Part shown: piece after piece, positions 36,041 to 45,306 of the stretch | Numbering within the stretch: position 1 is the stretch's first letter | Layout: every line of letters begins with the position of its first letter | Assembly (NCBI GenBank): GCA_009773185.1 | Contig: WPIF01000005.1 | Span: forward strand, 62,001-126,000 | Source of the DNA: Nitrospirota bacterium | Lineage (GTDB): Bacteria; Nitrospirota; Thermodesulfovibrionia; Thermodesulfovibrionales; UBA1546 | Direction: 5' to 3' | Length of the DNA: 64,000 nt | Notes under the pieces: model-generated | The model's database searches: none | What the model was told of the DNA's origin: nothing | The model's input: the letters and a program-made list of their open reading frames with translations, nothing else | Made by a program: the position numbers and the translations under genes

Positions 36041-37231
36041 ATGCCTGACATCTTAAAAATCTCGGCTGTATTTATCTTCATCCTTATCCTCCTCAGAAGG
36101 AAATTGAATGTCGGTTATGTAATGCTCATGGCCTCCGGCCTGCTTGTTTTTTTGTACATGATGCCGCCCCGGGCCATATTCTCTACAATAAAAAATGCAT
36201 TCATTGACAGGGTAACGATAAAGCTTGCGCTTGCCCTGACCATGATAAAGAGCTTTGAATTAATACTGAGAGAAAAGGATGTCCTGTCAGACATGATGAA
36301 GGCATCAAAGGCCCTGCTGCTGAAGAAAAAAGCAGTAATAGTCTCGATGCCTCTCCTGATAGGGCTTTTGCCGTCTATCGGAGGCGCATATTTTTCAGCG
36401 CCCATGGTTGACGAATCTACAAAGGGCATGAAAATGTCCCAGGAAGAAAAGGCCTTCATAAATTACTGGTTCAGGCATCCATGGGAGTATATACTTCCGC
36501 TATACCCGGGAATCCTCCTTGCCGCGGCTGTATCCGGCATGGAATTGAGAAACCTTATCATCGCAAATACAGCTTATGCCTTTTTTATTGTGATAACAGG
36601 GCTTATCTTCGGCATGCGCAATGCTTCAGGCGCATTCCCGGTGGCTGAGGGAGTATCAAAAAAAGGGCTCCTGAGTTTCATACCTATAGCTTTAGTGCTC
36701 CTGCTCGTTGTCATTCTCCATCTGGAGCTCCATTATGCCCTGCTGCTTGTAATCATTGCTCTCTTTATATTTTACAGGTTTAACGCAAGGGGCATCCTCA
36801 GGGTATTGAAACACGGCCTCTCAATGGATGTGCTTGTGCTTATCATCGGCATTATGCTGTTCAAGGAAACAATGGAGGCGTCAGGGGCAGTAAAAAATCT
36901 GAGCGGTTTTCTGACATCAAAAGGGATTCCGTTTACGCCAATACTCTTCCTGCTGCCGTTTGCAACCGGCCTTCTGACAGGCATAACCGTAGGCTTTGTC
37001 GGAAGCACGTTTCCGCTTATCATGAGTATTGCCGGTGAGCCGTCCATAGGCGTAATTTCCTTTGCATTTGCTTCAGGTTTCTTCGGGGTCCTGCTTTCTC
37101 CTGTCCACATCTGCCTTGTGCTCACAAGGGAATATTTCAAGGCAGACATGTGGGGTGTGTACAGGAAGATAATCCCGGCAGGGAGCATTGTTTTTTTAGT
37201 TGCTGTTGTGGAGTATCTGATTTTAAGATAG
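36041..37231 (+). CDS. DUF401-type integral membrane protein
   Basis: A 396-residue, highly hydrophobic protein with about ten membrane segments. Visible features include a GLLPSIGGAYFSAPMVDE stretch in the first half and FVGSTFPLIMSIAG plus SGFFGVLLSPVHICLVLT in the second. These are typical of the DUF401 family and resemble the ion-transporter superfamily (ArsB/NhaD-like) with repeated re-entrant segments. A transport role is likely but no substrate can be inferred. It is alone between the rpmH cluster and yajC. Confidence 0.85.
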   Translation: MPDILKISAVFIFILILLRRKLNVGYVMLMASGLLVFLYMMPPRAIFSTIKNAFIDRVTIKLALALTMIKSFELILREKDVLSDMMKASKALLLKKKAVIVSMPLLIGLLPSIGGAYFSAPMVDESTKGMKMSQEEKAFINYWFRHPWEYILPLYPGILLAAAVSGMELRNLIIANTAYAFFIVITGLIFGMRNASGAFPVAEGVSKKGLLSFIPIALVLLLVVILHLELHYALLLVIIALFIFYRFNARGILRVLKHGLSMDVLVLIIGIMLFKETMEASGAVKNLSGFLTSKGIPFTPILFLLPFATGLLTGITVGFVGSTFPLIMSIAGEPSIGVISFAFASGFFGVLLSPVHICLVLTREYFKADMWGVYRKIIPAGSIVFLVAVVEYLILR

Positions 37232-37335
37232 GACTCCCCTCCCCTTAACCTTGATTAAATCGGCACGTAACGGTTAGTATATTAATCAAATTTTTACCTC
37301 TCCCGATGCGTCGGGAGACAGACAGGAGGAATAAC

Positions 37336-37668
37336 ATGTTTTCAGACATAGCGTATGCAATGGGACCGGGTGGGGATGCAGGGGCACAGGGCGGAGGGTC
37401 AATGCTTCAGTCCTTTTTACCGCTGATATTGATATTTGTTATATTTTATTTTCTCCTCATAAGGCCTCAGCAGAAAAAAGCCAAGGAACACAGGCAGATG
37501 CTGGATAACCTGAAGAAAGGCGATAAAGTCATCACCTCGGGCGGGATATATGCTGTTGTCGAGGCAGTTGGGACAAATACCATTACCCTGAAAGTCGCGG
37601 AGAATGTAAAAGTGAAGTTAGGTAAGGGTTACATTGCAGCAGTCAGGCCTGCTTCGGAGGAAGATTGA
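37336..37668 (+). CDS. yajC: Preprotein translocase subunit YajC
   Basis: YajC joins SecDF in the holo-translocon. The start is ATG 37336 with AGGAGGA seven bases ahead. The 110-residue protein has one membrane segment (SFLPLILIFVIFYFLLIRPQQKK) and the cytoplasmic KKGDKVITSGGIYAVVE domain usual for the family. A Gly-rich stretch precedes the membrane helix. secD follows 68 bp downstream; a short heptad repeat lies between them. Confidence 0.95.
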   Translation: MFSDIAYAMGPGGDAGAQGGGSMLQSFLPLILIFVIFYFLLIRPQQKKAKEHRQMLDNLKKGDKVITSGGIYAVVEAVGTNTITLKVAENVKVKLGKGYIAAVRPASEED

Positions 37669-37674
37669 TAACAC

Positions 37675-37706
37675 TCAGCAGTTAGCTCTCAGCTGATAGC
37701 TGAATG
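37675..37706. repeat. Short heptad element, yajC-secD
   Basis: CAGTTAGCTCTCAGCTGATAG forms a small imperfect palindrome with a seven-base period, of the AGCTGAT type also found before ribBA. Confidence 0.55.
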
Positions 37707-37736
37707 CGAATTACTAATTTCGGAGGTTAGGTTTAG

Positions 37737-39362
37737 ATGAAAAAAAATATTCTCTGGAGATTAATCCTTATCGGCTCAACAATTGTTCTTGCAGCGGTCT
37801 TTTTCTTGCCGAACACGCCTTTATTCAGCCAGATGCCTGAGTGGTGGAAAAAGGATATGCCTGATAAGGGGATAACAATGGGCCTTGACCTTCAGGGCGG
37901 CATACACCTTGTCTTTGAAGTTGAGGGGGAAAAGGCTGTTGAGATAACAACAGAGCGTATCGCGCAGTCATTAAAGGATATCCTGGCCAAGAAAAAATTA
38001 AGTGCAGATATTACAAGCAGCGGCATGCTCATAACAGTTGCCTCTGCATCAATGGATGTGAGAAAGGCCATAGAGGAAAACTACCCGATACTGACGCCTG
38101 TTGAGACAGGGGCCAGGGTTGTTTATAAGATATCAGATAAAGAAGCAGGCAGGATCAGGGACGGCGCTGCGGACCAGGCGCTTGAGACAATCCGGAACAG
38201 GATAGACCAGTTCGGAGTTGCAGAGCCTACAATTCACAGGCAGGGCACAAATGAGATAGTAGTCCAGTTGCCGGGGATAAAAGACCCAAAACGGGCCATA
38301 GAGATAATAGGAAAAACCGCACAGCTTGAATTTAAAATAGTTGATGATTCATCGCCTGTTGCTGCCGAGATACCGGCATCCATTGAGCCGGGAGAAGAAG
38401 AAAATCTTTTGAAAAAGTTCGCGGAAAAAATCCCTGCGGATGACGAGATACTCTTTGAGAAAAAGGTCAACAGGGAAACCGGCGCAGTCAGAAAAATACC
38501 GGTACTCCTTAAGAAACAGTCCGCGCTTACAGGCGACCTGCTCAAAGAGGCAAGGGTCAGCATAGATTCATCAAATTTTGGCCAGCCTTATGTTTCGATA
38601 TCATTCAATACAGCAGGCGCAAAACTCTTTGAGGATGTAACAGCCGCCAATGTAAAGAAAAGGCTTGCGATAATACTTGACACATCCGTGTATTCAACCC
38701 CTGTAATCCAGGAGAGGATTGGGGGCGGAAATGCGCAGATATCCGGAAGCTTCTCCATGGATGAGGCAAAGGACCTCGCAATAGTCCTTAAGGCCGGGGC
38801 GCTGCCCGCGCCTATAAAGATGCTGCAAAATATAACTGTGGGGCCGTCACTTGGAACAGATTCAATCGAGGCCGGAAAAAGGGCAGGCATGATAGGGACC
38901 ATACTCGTTGTAATCTTCATGGTTATCTATTACAGGCTTTCAGGTGTTATTGCAGATTTTGCGCTTGTCCTGAATATCGTATTGCTGCTGGGCGCCATGG
39001 CCTCCCTTAATGCAACCCTTACAATGCCGGGCATTGCAGGCATAATCCTCGCAATCGGCATGGCAGTTGATTCAAATGTCCTTATGTTCGAAAGGATGAG
39101 GGATGAGCTGCGCTCCGGCAAGACGCCGCGGGCAGCGGTTGATTCAGGCTATCATAAGGCGTTCTGGACCATATTTGATTCGCATGTGACAACGCTGATA
39201 ACAGCGGCAGTCCTGTTTCAGTTCGGCACCGGCCCGATAAAGGGGTTCGCAGTAACCCTCAGCCTGGGCGTTGCCATAAATCTTTTTACTGCGCTTATAG
39301 GCACAAAAACAATTTTTGACCTCATAAACAGCAGGCATGATGTCAAAAAGCTGAGCATATAG
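37737..39362 (+). CDS. secD: Protein-export membrane protein SecD
   Basis: SecD, with SecF, uses the proton motive force to pull exported chains out of SecYEG. The 541-residue protein has an N-terminal membrane helix and then [17 protein letters not shown], the family's first marker. A periplasmic region includes [15 protein letters not shown], and five C-terminal helices carry [15 protein letters not shown] and [26 protein letters not shown] follows GGAGG. secF begins 10 bp downstream. Confidence 0.96.
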   Translation: MKKNILWRLILIGSTIVLAAVFFLPNTPLFSQMPEWWKKDMPDKGITMGLDLQGGIHLVFEVEGEKAVEITTERIAQSLKDILAKKKLSADITSSGMLITVASASMDVRKAIEENYPILTPVETGARVVYKISDKEAGRIRDGAADQALETIRNRIDQFGVAEPTIHRQGTNEIVVQLPGIKDPKRAIEIIGKTAQLEFKIVDDSSPVAAEIPASIEPGEEENLLKKFAEKIPADDEILFEKKVNRETGAVRKIPVLLKKQSALTGDLLKEARVSIDSSNFGQPYVSISFNTAGAKLFEDVTAANVKKRLAIILDTSVYSTPVIQERIGGGNAQISGSFSMDEAKDLAIVLKAGALPAPIKMLQNITVGPSLGTDSIEAGKRAGMIGTILVVIFMVIYYRLSGVIADFALVLNIVLLLGAMASLNATLTMPGIAGIILAIGMAVDSNVLMFERMRDELRSGKTPRAAVDSGYHKAFWTIFDSHVTTLITAAVLFQFGTGPIKGFAVTLSLGVAINLFTALIGTKTIFDLINSRHDVKKLSI

Positions 39363-39372
39363 AGGAGGATAG

Positions 39373-40284
39373 ATGTTAGAACTGATAAAAAATACGAATA
39401 TAGATTTCATGGGCAAAAAATATATCGCCTTTGTATTTTCAGGAATTCTTTCGATTATCGGCGTAATCGCCATAATCCAGATAGGCACCGGAAAGGCCAA
39501 TCTCGGGATTGATTTTGCAGGCGGGACTTCAATACAGCTCAAATTCGAAAAACCAGTGGTGCTCCACAGCGTGAGAAAGGCCCTTGAAGACAGCGGGTTC
39601 AGGGATTTGGACCTTCAGGACCTGCCCACTGAAAACAAGATTCTTATAAGAGTAAAAAAGACAGAGCATAAGCTCGGCCAGACATCAGAGGCAATAACGA
39701 ACATTATAAGCCAGAAACTTCCCGATAACAAATATGTTGTTGATTCAACAACCGAGATAGGCCCGAAGGTTGGAGGCAAGCTCAGGTTAGACGCAGCAAA
39801 GGCAGCGGTGTTTGCCGTAATAGGAATACTTGTATATGTTGCATTCAGGTTTAAGTTCAACTTTGGTGTGGGCGCGACAATAGCAACATTCCATGATGTG
39901 CTTGCAGTCCTTGGGGTATTCTTCCTGATGGGACGCGAGATAAACCTGATACTCGTAACAGCGCTCCTTACAATTGCCGGTTATTCCCTCACAGATACAG
40001 TTGTTGTCTTTGACAGGATACGGGAAAACCTCAAGATAAAGCATAAAGAGCCCCTTGAGGCTATTATGAATGCAAGCATAAACGAGGTGCTTTCAAGGAC
40101 TATCATAACTTCACTCACTGTCCTCCTTACATCAATTGCACTCTTCCTTTTTGGAGGCGAAGTCATCCATGACTTTGCTCTCGCAATGATTATGGGAGTT
40201 GTTATAGGCACGTATTCCTCAATATTCATAGCAAGCCCCACTGTCTTGTTATGGGGAGGCAAAAGGCCGTTTGCCAAGAGGTAG
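39373..40284 (+). CDS. secF: Protein-export membrane protein SecF
   Basis: A 303-residue partner of SecD. LGIDFAGGTSIQLKFE is the SecF start motif; six membrane helices include YVAFRFKFNFGVGATIATFHDVL and SLTDTVVVFDRIRENLK. AGGAGGATAG supplies the ribosome site. Structured element F (copy 2) begins five bases after the stop, so it would be the first thing transcribed after secF. Confidence 0.96.
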   Translation: MLELIKNTNIDFMGKKYIAFVFSGILSIIGVIAIIQIGTGKANLGIDFAGGTSIQLKFEKPVVLHSVRKALEDSGFRDLDLQDLPTENKILIRVKKTEHKLGQTSEAITNIISQKLPDNKYVVDSTTEIGPKVGGKLRLDAAKAAVFAVIGILVYVAFRFKFNFGVGATIATFHDVLAVLGVFFLMGREINLILVTALLTIAGYSLTDTVVVFDRIRENLKIKHKEPLEAIMNASINEVLSRTIITSLTVLLTSIALFLFGGEVIHDFALAMIMGVVIGTYSSIFIASPTVLLWGGKRPFAKR

Positions 40285-40288
40285 ATTG

Positions 40289-40415
40289 TTGGCGTGGGAT
40301 TACCTCTTCGCTCATTCTCGGTCGAAGCGACCTCCGAGGATTTTGCCTCTTTATATTTAAATTTTACTGTTTGACTATCGGCAAAATAAACCGCTCAGAG
40401 GCAATTCCGCGCCAA
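40289..40415. repeat. Structured element F, copy 2 (secF-recJ)
   Basis: The outer arms TTGGCGTGGGATTACCTCT (40289-40307) and AGAGGCAATTCCGCGCCAA (40397-40415) pair at 16 of 19 positions. The core matches copy 1: CTCATTCTCG, a CGAAGCG-centred hairpin, TTTTGCCTCTTTATAT and ATCGGCAAAATAAACCGCTC. The arms share no sequence with those of copy 1, but the fold is the same. Confidence 0.8.
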
Positions 40416-40431
40416 CGAGGAAAGAACAATA

Positions 40432-42183
40432 ATGGAAAAACGCTGGCTTGTAAGCAGAACCAACCCTGAATATATAAGATATATATCAAAGGCCGCTTCT
40501 ATCTCACCTGCTCTTTCACAGATACTTATAAACAGGGGCTTAAAGACCCCGCAGGAAATAAATGATTTCCTGAAGCCGGGCATATCCGGCCTTTCAGACC
40601 CTTTTGAACTGCCGGGCGTACAAGATGCCATTGAAAGGATAAAGCATGCGCTTGACATTAATGAACGCATCCTGGTCCATGGCGATTATGATGCCGACGG
40701 CCTCACTGCCACAGCAATAATGGTCCATGCGCTCAGGATGCATGGCCTAGATGTCCATTATTTTATCCCTAACAGAATTGCACACGGTTATGGCTTTAAT
40801 CCCGCTGCTGTAAAAATTGCAAAGGAACTCGGGGCAACGCTCATAATCACGGTTGACTGCGGCATAACATCTTTTGAGGCTGCTGCTTATGCAAAGGCAG
40901 AAGGTATTGATGTAATAATTACAGACCATCATGAACCGATAAAAAGCAGGATACAAGATATGGGATACAGGATGCAGGATAAAAAAGAACATGCATCGTG
41001 CATTGTGCATCATGCATCATTCGAACTGCCCGACGCTGTTGCAGTTATCAATCCCAAACTCTCAGCTCTCGGCGGACAGCTCTCAAATCTCTCCGGCGCC
41101 GGAATAGCATTCAAGATTGCACAGGCCTTGTCTGCGCTGGACGCTACACGCTGCACCCCCTGCGATTTGCTCGACCTTGCAGCCATAGGCACAATGGCAG
41201 ATGTTGTCCCTCTCACAGGGGAAAACAGGATTATTGTCAGGGAAGGACTGAAGTTTATTCACGAAGGCCGGCGGTGCGGGATTAAGGCGCTCAAAAATAC
41301 GGCAGGCCTTAATGGGCGGCAAATCAGGTCAGAGCTTTTATCATTCACAATAATACCGAGGATAAATGCAGCAGGACGGCTTGCTGATTCGCAGGATGTA
41401 GTGCGGCTTCTGCTTTCAGACAAGGAGGAAGAGGCACTGGAGCTGAGTTCATGGCTTGACAGGCTGAATTCCGAAAGACAGAAGCTTGATGAAGAAGTCT
41501 ATCAGGAAGCATTATCAATGCTTGCTGCAAAAGAACACGACTCAGTCATTGTACTTTCCAGAGAGGGATGGCATCAGGGTGTTGTGGGCATTGTTGCATC
41601 AAGGCTTGCAGAAAAATTTTATTGCCCGGCCTTTATCTTCTCGGAAGAAAATGGAATAGCAAAAGGGTCTGCAAGAAGTATCCCTTCTTTTGATCTGTGC
41701 AAGGGCCTCTCTGAATGCAAAGAGCTGCTTCTTTCTTTTGGAGGACACAAGCAGGCAGCAGGCATAAAACTAAGGGCAGAAAATATTTCAGGTTTTGAAA
41801 AAGCAATGCAGGGCATTATAAAGAGCAGCCTGAGCAAAGATGACTTTATGCCATGCCTTGATATTGATGCAGATATCACGCTCGCCGAGGCCAACCATAA
41901 CCTTGTAAAAGAACTTTCAATGCTTGAACCTCTGGGCTGCGGAAATGAGAAACCATTCCTTGGCTCTAAGGGACTCGAAGTTATTAATCCAAGGATAGTC
42001 GGAAACAACCACCTCAAGATGAGACTTAAGCAGGGCCCGCAAACAATAGATGCAATCGGCTTTGATATGGGAGAACCCAGGCCGCCGGATACCATAGATG
42101 CGGTATTCACTCTGGATATTAATGAATACAACGGCAACAGCTACCTCCAGTTAAACCTCAAGGCCTTCAGGCCGAGCAAGTAA
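40432..42183 (+). CDS. recJ: Single-stranded-DNA-specific exonuclease RecJ, with translated repeat
   Basis: RecJ degrades single-stranded DNA 5' to 3' in recombination and mismatch repair. The 583-residue protein has motif I VHGDYDADGLTATA and motif III ITDHHEP (metal ligands), then the DHHA1 half with NAAGRLADSQ and SFGGHKQAAGIKL. Between ITDHHEP and LPDAVAVINPK, where RecJ normally has a few residues, there is a stretch of about 25-30 residues encoded by a heptad palindromic element. The frame is unbroken, so the enzyme is probably still active with an extra loop. Confidence 0.94.
   Translation: MEKRWLVSRTNPEYIRYISKAASISPALSQILINRGLKTPQEINDFLKPGISGLSDPFELPGVQDAIERIKHALDINERILVHGDYDADGLTATAIMVHALRMHGLDVHYFIPNRIAHGYGFNPAAVKIAKELGATLIITVDCGITSFEAAAYAKAEGIDVIITDHHEPIKSRIQDMGYRMQDKKEHASCIVHHASFELPDAVAVINPKLSALGGQLSNLSGAGIAFKIAQALSALDATRCTPCDLLDLAAIGTMADVVPLTGENRIIVREGLKFIHEGRRCGIKALKNTAGLNGRQIRSELLSFTIIPRINAAGRLADSQDVVRLLLSDKEEEALELSSWLDRLNSERQKLDEEVYQEALSMLAAKEHDSVIVLSREGWHQGVVGIVASRLAEKFYCPAFIFSEENGIAKGSARSIPSFDLCKGLSECKELLLSFGGHKQAAGIKLRAENISGFEKAMQGIIKSSLSKDDFMPCLDIDADITLAEANHNLVKELSMLEPLGCGNEKPFLGSKGLEVINPRIVGNNHLKMRLKQGPQTIDAIGFDMGEPRPPDTIDAVFTLDINEYNGNSYLQLNLKAFRPSK
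40948..41020 (+). repeat. Heptad palindromic element inside recJ
   Basis: GGATACA/GGATGCA units then CGTGCATTGTGCATCATGC, the same two-arm structure as 5150-5214, read in frame as IQDMGYRMQDKKEHASCIVHHAS-like residues. Confidence 0.8.
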
Positions 42184-42186
42184 GAA

Positions 42187-42256
42187 GCGTGTAGTGATTA
42201 GCGTATAGCGTGTAGTTTTCTTTTTCGCTATCCCCTACACGCTACCCCCTACACCC
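42187..42256. repeat. Heptad palindromic element, recJ-relA
   Basis: The left arm GCGTGTAGTGATTAGCGTAT and the right arm built from CCTACACGCTACC are reverse complements around a T-rich turn. This is the GCGTATA subtype also seen at 44458 and 46784. Confidence 0.7.
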
Positions 42257-42270
42257 TTCCCTGAAAGTTG

Positions 42271-42276
42271 TATAAT
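42271..42276 (+). promoter_or_regulatory. -10 element close to relA/spoT
   Basis: TATAAT lies six bases before ATG 42283 with no clear ribosome site; a leaderless start is possible. Confidence 0.4.
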
Positions 42277-42282
42277 AACCCC

Positions 42283-44412
42283 ATGGCAGACGATGTTATA
42301 ACTATTGATGATTTAATCAGGAAAGTGCTCTCCTATAGCCATGACGCTGACATCGAACTTCTGAGAAAGGCATATATCTTTTCAAGCGAGGCGCACATCA
42401 GGCAGACAAGGATAGAAGGCTCGCCATACATAGAGCATCCTCTGGCTGTTGCAACGATTCTTGCCGATATGCGAATGGACACAACAACCCTTGCCGCAGC
42501 CCTCCTCCATGACACAGTTGAAGACTCAAGCGCAACAGTAAAAGATATAAAAACCCTTTTCGGAAACGATGTGGCATTCCTTGTTAATGCCCTCACAAAA
42601 CTGAGCAAGATGGAGTTCATGACAAAAGAGGAGGCCCAGGCAGAAAATTTCAGGAAGATGCTGCTGGCAATGGCAGAGGATGTGCGCGTAATACTCATAA
42701 AATTCGCTGACAGGCTTCACAACATGAAAACACTCGAACACCTTCCCGAGTCTAAGAGAAAAAGGATTGCCGCCGAAACTCTGGACATATACGCACCAAT
42801 CGTAAACAGGCTTGGCATAGGCTGGCTGAAGACAGAGTTTGAAGACCTTAGCTTCAGGTTTCTGCTGCCTGAACTTTACAGCGAGATTACAAGAAAAATT
42901 GCAAAGAGAAAAGAAGAGCAGGAAGGCTATCTCAAAGAGGTCGTTGAAGAGGTACAGAAAAGGCTTAAAGAGGAAAACATCACAGGAAAGGTTTCAAGCA
43001 GGGTAAAGCACAGCTACGGCATATATCAGAAGATGCAGAAACAGCAGATAACATTCGAGCAGGTGCATGATGTGCTCGGAATCAGGATTATCACTGATTC
43101 AAAGGCAAGTTGTTACACCATCATGGGCATTATCCATTCGCTCTGGACGCCTGTCCCCGGCAGGTTCAAGGATTATATCGGCGTCGCAAAATCAAATATG
43201 TACCAATCCCTGCATACAACAGTAATAGGCCCCAAAGGCGAGAGGGTCGAGTTCCAGATACGGACAGAGGAGATGAACAGGGTTGCAGAAGACGGCATAG
43301 CGTCCCACTGGCGGTATAAAGAAAAAGGCGCGTTCAACGAAAAAGACAGCAGGTACATCTCGTGGCTCAGGGAGCTGATACAATCGCAGAAAGAGTTCAC
43401 TGATGCAAAAGATTTTCTTGAAGAAGTAAAAGGCGCGGTGGTCCCTGATGTCGTATATGTCTTCACTCCAAAGGGAGACATAAAAGACCTGCCTGTCGGC
43501 TCGACCCCTGTAGACCTTGCATACAGCATCCATACGCAGATAGGCCACAGGTGCGTGGGCGCAAAGGTCAGCGGAAAGATCGTGCCCCTGAGATACCAGC
43601 TTAAAAACGGCGATACCGTAGAGATAATAACCTCTCAGGCACACGGGCCGAGCAGGGACTGGCTGAAATTTGTTGTAACACAGAGGGCCAAAAGCAGGAT
43701 TAAGCAGTGGATAAAGGCTGAGGAGCGCACGCAGAGCGTAGAACTCGGCATCAGGCTTTTAGAGGCTGAACTCAAAAAGCACAATATGAGCAATGCCATG
43801 ATGAAATCCGATGAGGTGCTTGAAGTCGCAAAGGCCCTGGGAGTCAACTCTCTGGAAGAACTTTTTGTGTCTGTCGGATTCGGCAAGATCTCTCCCCAGC
43901 AGGTTGTAAATAAACTTCTCCCTGAAAAACCTGTTGAGGAAATAGTTTCCAAACATGCCAAACCGCCTGCAGAGCAGAAAGGCATAAGCATAAAAGGAAT
44001 AGATGATATCCTTTATCATACGGCCAAGTGCTGTTTCCCTGTGCCGGGAGACAACCTTGTCGGTTTCATTACAAGAGGGAAAGGCGTAACCATCCACAAC
44101 AAAAAGTGCCATAACCTTGAAAGGCTTGCCATTGATGATGCGCGGCTTGTTGAAGTTGAATGGAAGCAGGAAGGCGAAACAACCTATCCTGCAAGGCTAT
44201 TGGTTGAGGCTGTGGACAAACCCGGCATACTTGCAAACCTCAGCGCCCTTGTCTCGTCCGTGAATGTAAATATCAGGCACCTTGAGGCAAGCTCGACCCC
44301 TGACAAAACAGCTCACATCGGTTTTATCCTCGAGGTCAAAGACAAGAAACAGCTTACAGCCCTTATACAGAAAATCGCCTCAGTGGACGGGATACTGAGG
44401 GTGAAGAGATGA
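42283..44412 (+). CDS. Bifunctional (p)ppGpp synthase/hydrolase (RelA/SpoT)
   Basis: This sets the level of the stringent-response alarmone. The 709-residue protein (from MADDVITIDD; five further upstream codons are not conserved) has the hydrolase HD domain with ALLHDTVEDS and ADRLHNMKTLEHLP intact. The synthase region has RVKHSYGIYQKMQ, GVAKSNMYQSLHT and EFQIRTEEMN; a TGS domain (YVFTPKGDIKDLPVGSTPVDLAYSIHT) and a C-terminal ACT domain follow. Both catalytic centres look complete, so it is a single long Rel. The small-gene pair island follows directly. Confidence 0.95.
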   Translation: MADDVITIDDLIRKVLSYSHDADIELLRKAYIFSSEAHIRQTRIEGSPYIEHPLAVATILADMRMDTTTLAAALLHDTVEDSSATVKDIKTLFGNDVAFLVNALTKLSKMEFMTKEEAQAENFRKMLLAMAEDVRVILIKFADRLHNMKTLEHLPESKRKRIAAETLDIYAPIVNRLGIGWLKTEFEDLSFRFLLPELYSEITRKIAKRKEEQEGYLKEVVEEVQKRLKEENITGKVSSRVKHSYGIYQKMQKQQITFEQVHDVLGIRIITDSKASCYTIMGIIHSLWTPVPGRFKDYIGVAKSNMYQSLHTTVIGPKGERVEFQIRTEEMNRVAEDGIASHWRYKEKGAFNEKDSRYISWLRELIQSQKEFTDAKDFLEEVKGAVVPDVVYVFTPKGDIKDLPVGSTPVDLAYSIHTQIGHRCVGAKVSGKIVPLRYQLKNGDTVEIITSQAHGPSRDWLKFVVTQRAKSRIKQWIKAEERTQSVELGIRLLEAELKKHNMSNAMMKSDEVLEVAKALGVNSLEELFVSVGFGKISPQQVVNKLLPEKPVEEIVSKHAKPPAEQKGISIKGIDDILYHTAKCCFPVPGDNLVGFITRGKGVTIHNKKCHNLERLAIDDARLVEVEWKQEGETTYPARLLVEAVDKPGILANLSALVSSVNVNIRHLEASSTPDKTAHIGFILEVKDKKQLTALIQKIASVDGILRVKR

Positions 44413-44417
44413 AAAAA

Positions 44418-44457
44418 ATATGTAACCCGTTACACAATCAGGAAGGGGATTACATAT
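44418..44457. repeat. Palindromic repeat R, copy A
   Basis: ATATGTAACCC and GGATTACATAT form terminal inverted arms around TTACACAATCAGGAAG. This is the short form. It starts right after relA/spoT and precedes the first toxin-antitoxin-like pair. Confidence 0.75.
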
Positions 44458-44495
44458 AAGCGTATAGCGTATAGCGATTAGCGTATAGGGAAAGG
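44458..44495. repeat. Half heptad element after repeat R copy A
   Basis: AAGCGTATAGCGTATAGCGA-type units (period 7). Together with the end of copy A it is identical over 66 bp to 46754-46819. Confidence 0.75.
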
Positions 44496-44576
44496 GACCT
44501 GCCGGAGTTTATGAAAAATCTTCCCCTGATTTAAATTTTCCTTCTTTCATATTTTTGTTAGCTATTACAAAAATTG

Positions 44577-44585
44577 TGATATAAT
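44577..44585 (+). promoter_or_regulatory. Extended -10 of pair 1
   Basis: TGATATAAT, 28 bases before the start codon, with a normal ribosome site (GAGGAGG) after it. Confidence 0.55.
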
Positions 44586-44613
44586 GGGTTCATAACAGAG
44601 GAGGTGGTTATAA

Positions 44614-44916
44614 ATGAAGGCGTTAGAGATAGATGACCGGCTTGAAAGCTTGATAAACGAACTGGAATTCAAGGATGCAAAAGAAGTAATAAAAGATTCT
44701 TTATCCACTGAAATTCTTTACAGGGTTTCCAGGTTTACCGATGAGACAAAGCGGTTTAATGATAAATATGGAAAGACCTTAGCGGAGTTCAAGAAAGAAT
44801 ACGAATCAAAAGAAGAGGATTATGAAAAGTATGATGACCTGATGGCCTGGGAATTTGCGCAACAGGGAAAAGAATACTGGGAAAAGAAACTGCAAGAATT
44901 GAAAAGTGTTCTATAA
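44614..44916 (+). CDS. Putative TumA-like antitoxin (pair 1)
   Basis: A 100-residue acidic, helical protein (EIDDRLESLINELEFKDAKEVIKD...LAEFKKEYESKEEDYEKYDDLMAWEFAQQGKEYW). It shares its plan with the first gene of pair 2: a short N-terminal domain, then an EKYG-type phrase (NDKYGKTLAEF), a charged central part and a C-terminal acidic helix. It overlaps the DUF6516-like toxin gene by 11 bases. The antitoxin role is inferred from gene order and from its partner. Confidence 0.65.
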   Translation: MKALEIDDRLESLINELEFKDAKEVIKDSLSTEILYRVSRFTDETKRFNDKYGKTLAEFKKEYESKEEDYEKYDDLMAWEFAQQGKEYWEKKLQELKSVL

Positions 44917-45256
44917 ATTTGTTGAAGAATTTTCAGATATTATTACGGATTATTCTGTTTTTGAATATAAACGGTATGGTTCTGCCGCATCGCTTCTTGC
45001 CAAGGTCGGTTTTAAAGACAGTTCTTTGTTGTATATCAAAGATTATCTATTCATTGATGGCAAGAGGAAATATTCTTATCACTGGCAGGATGCTCAGGGC
45101 AAATTAATAACTCGCTGGGACAACTCGCCGCATCATAGAGAACTACCAACATTTCCACATCACAGGCATTTGCCTGAAGAAACCGCAACATCAAAAGAAA
45201 GGACCATTAAGGATGTATTGACTGTTATAAGAAACACTATTCAAGCAAAATATTGA
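44906..45256 (+). CDS. Putative TumE-like toxin (DUF6516 family, pair 1)
   Basis: A 116-residue protein with the family phrase YSYHWQDAQGKLITRWDNSPHHRELPTFPHHRHLPEE, which I recognise from the TumE/DUF6516 toxin group. The WDNSPHH and PHHRHLP histidines are the most conserved part of that group. The N-terminal half is a beta-rich fold. It is encoded after its presumed antitoxin with an overlap, and followed after 50 bp by repeat R copy B. Confidence 0.72.
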   Translation: MFYKFVEEFSDIITDYSVFEYKRYGSAASLLAKVGFKDSSLLYIKDYLFIDGKRKYSYHWQDAQGKLITRWDNSPHHRELPTFPHHRHLPEETATSKERTIKDVLTVIRNTIQAKY

Positions 45257-45306
45257 TTATAACCTTACGCTCTGATTTTAACCCATATATCCAACTACCG
45301 CTCTCC

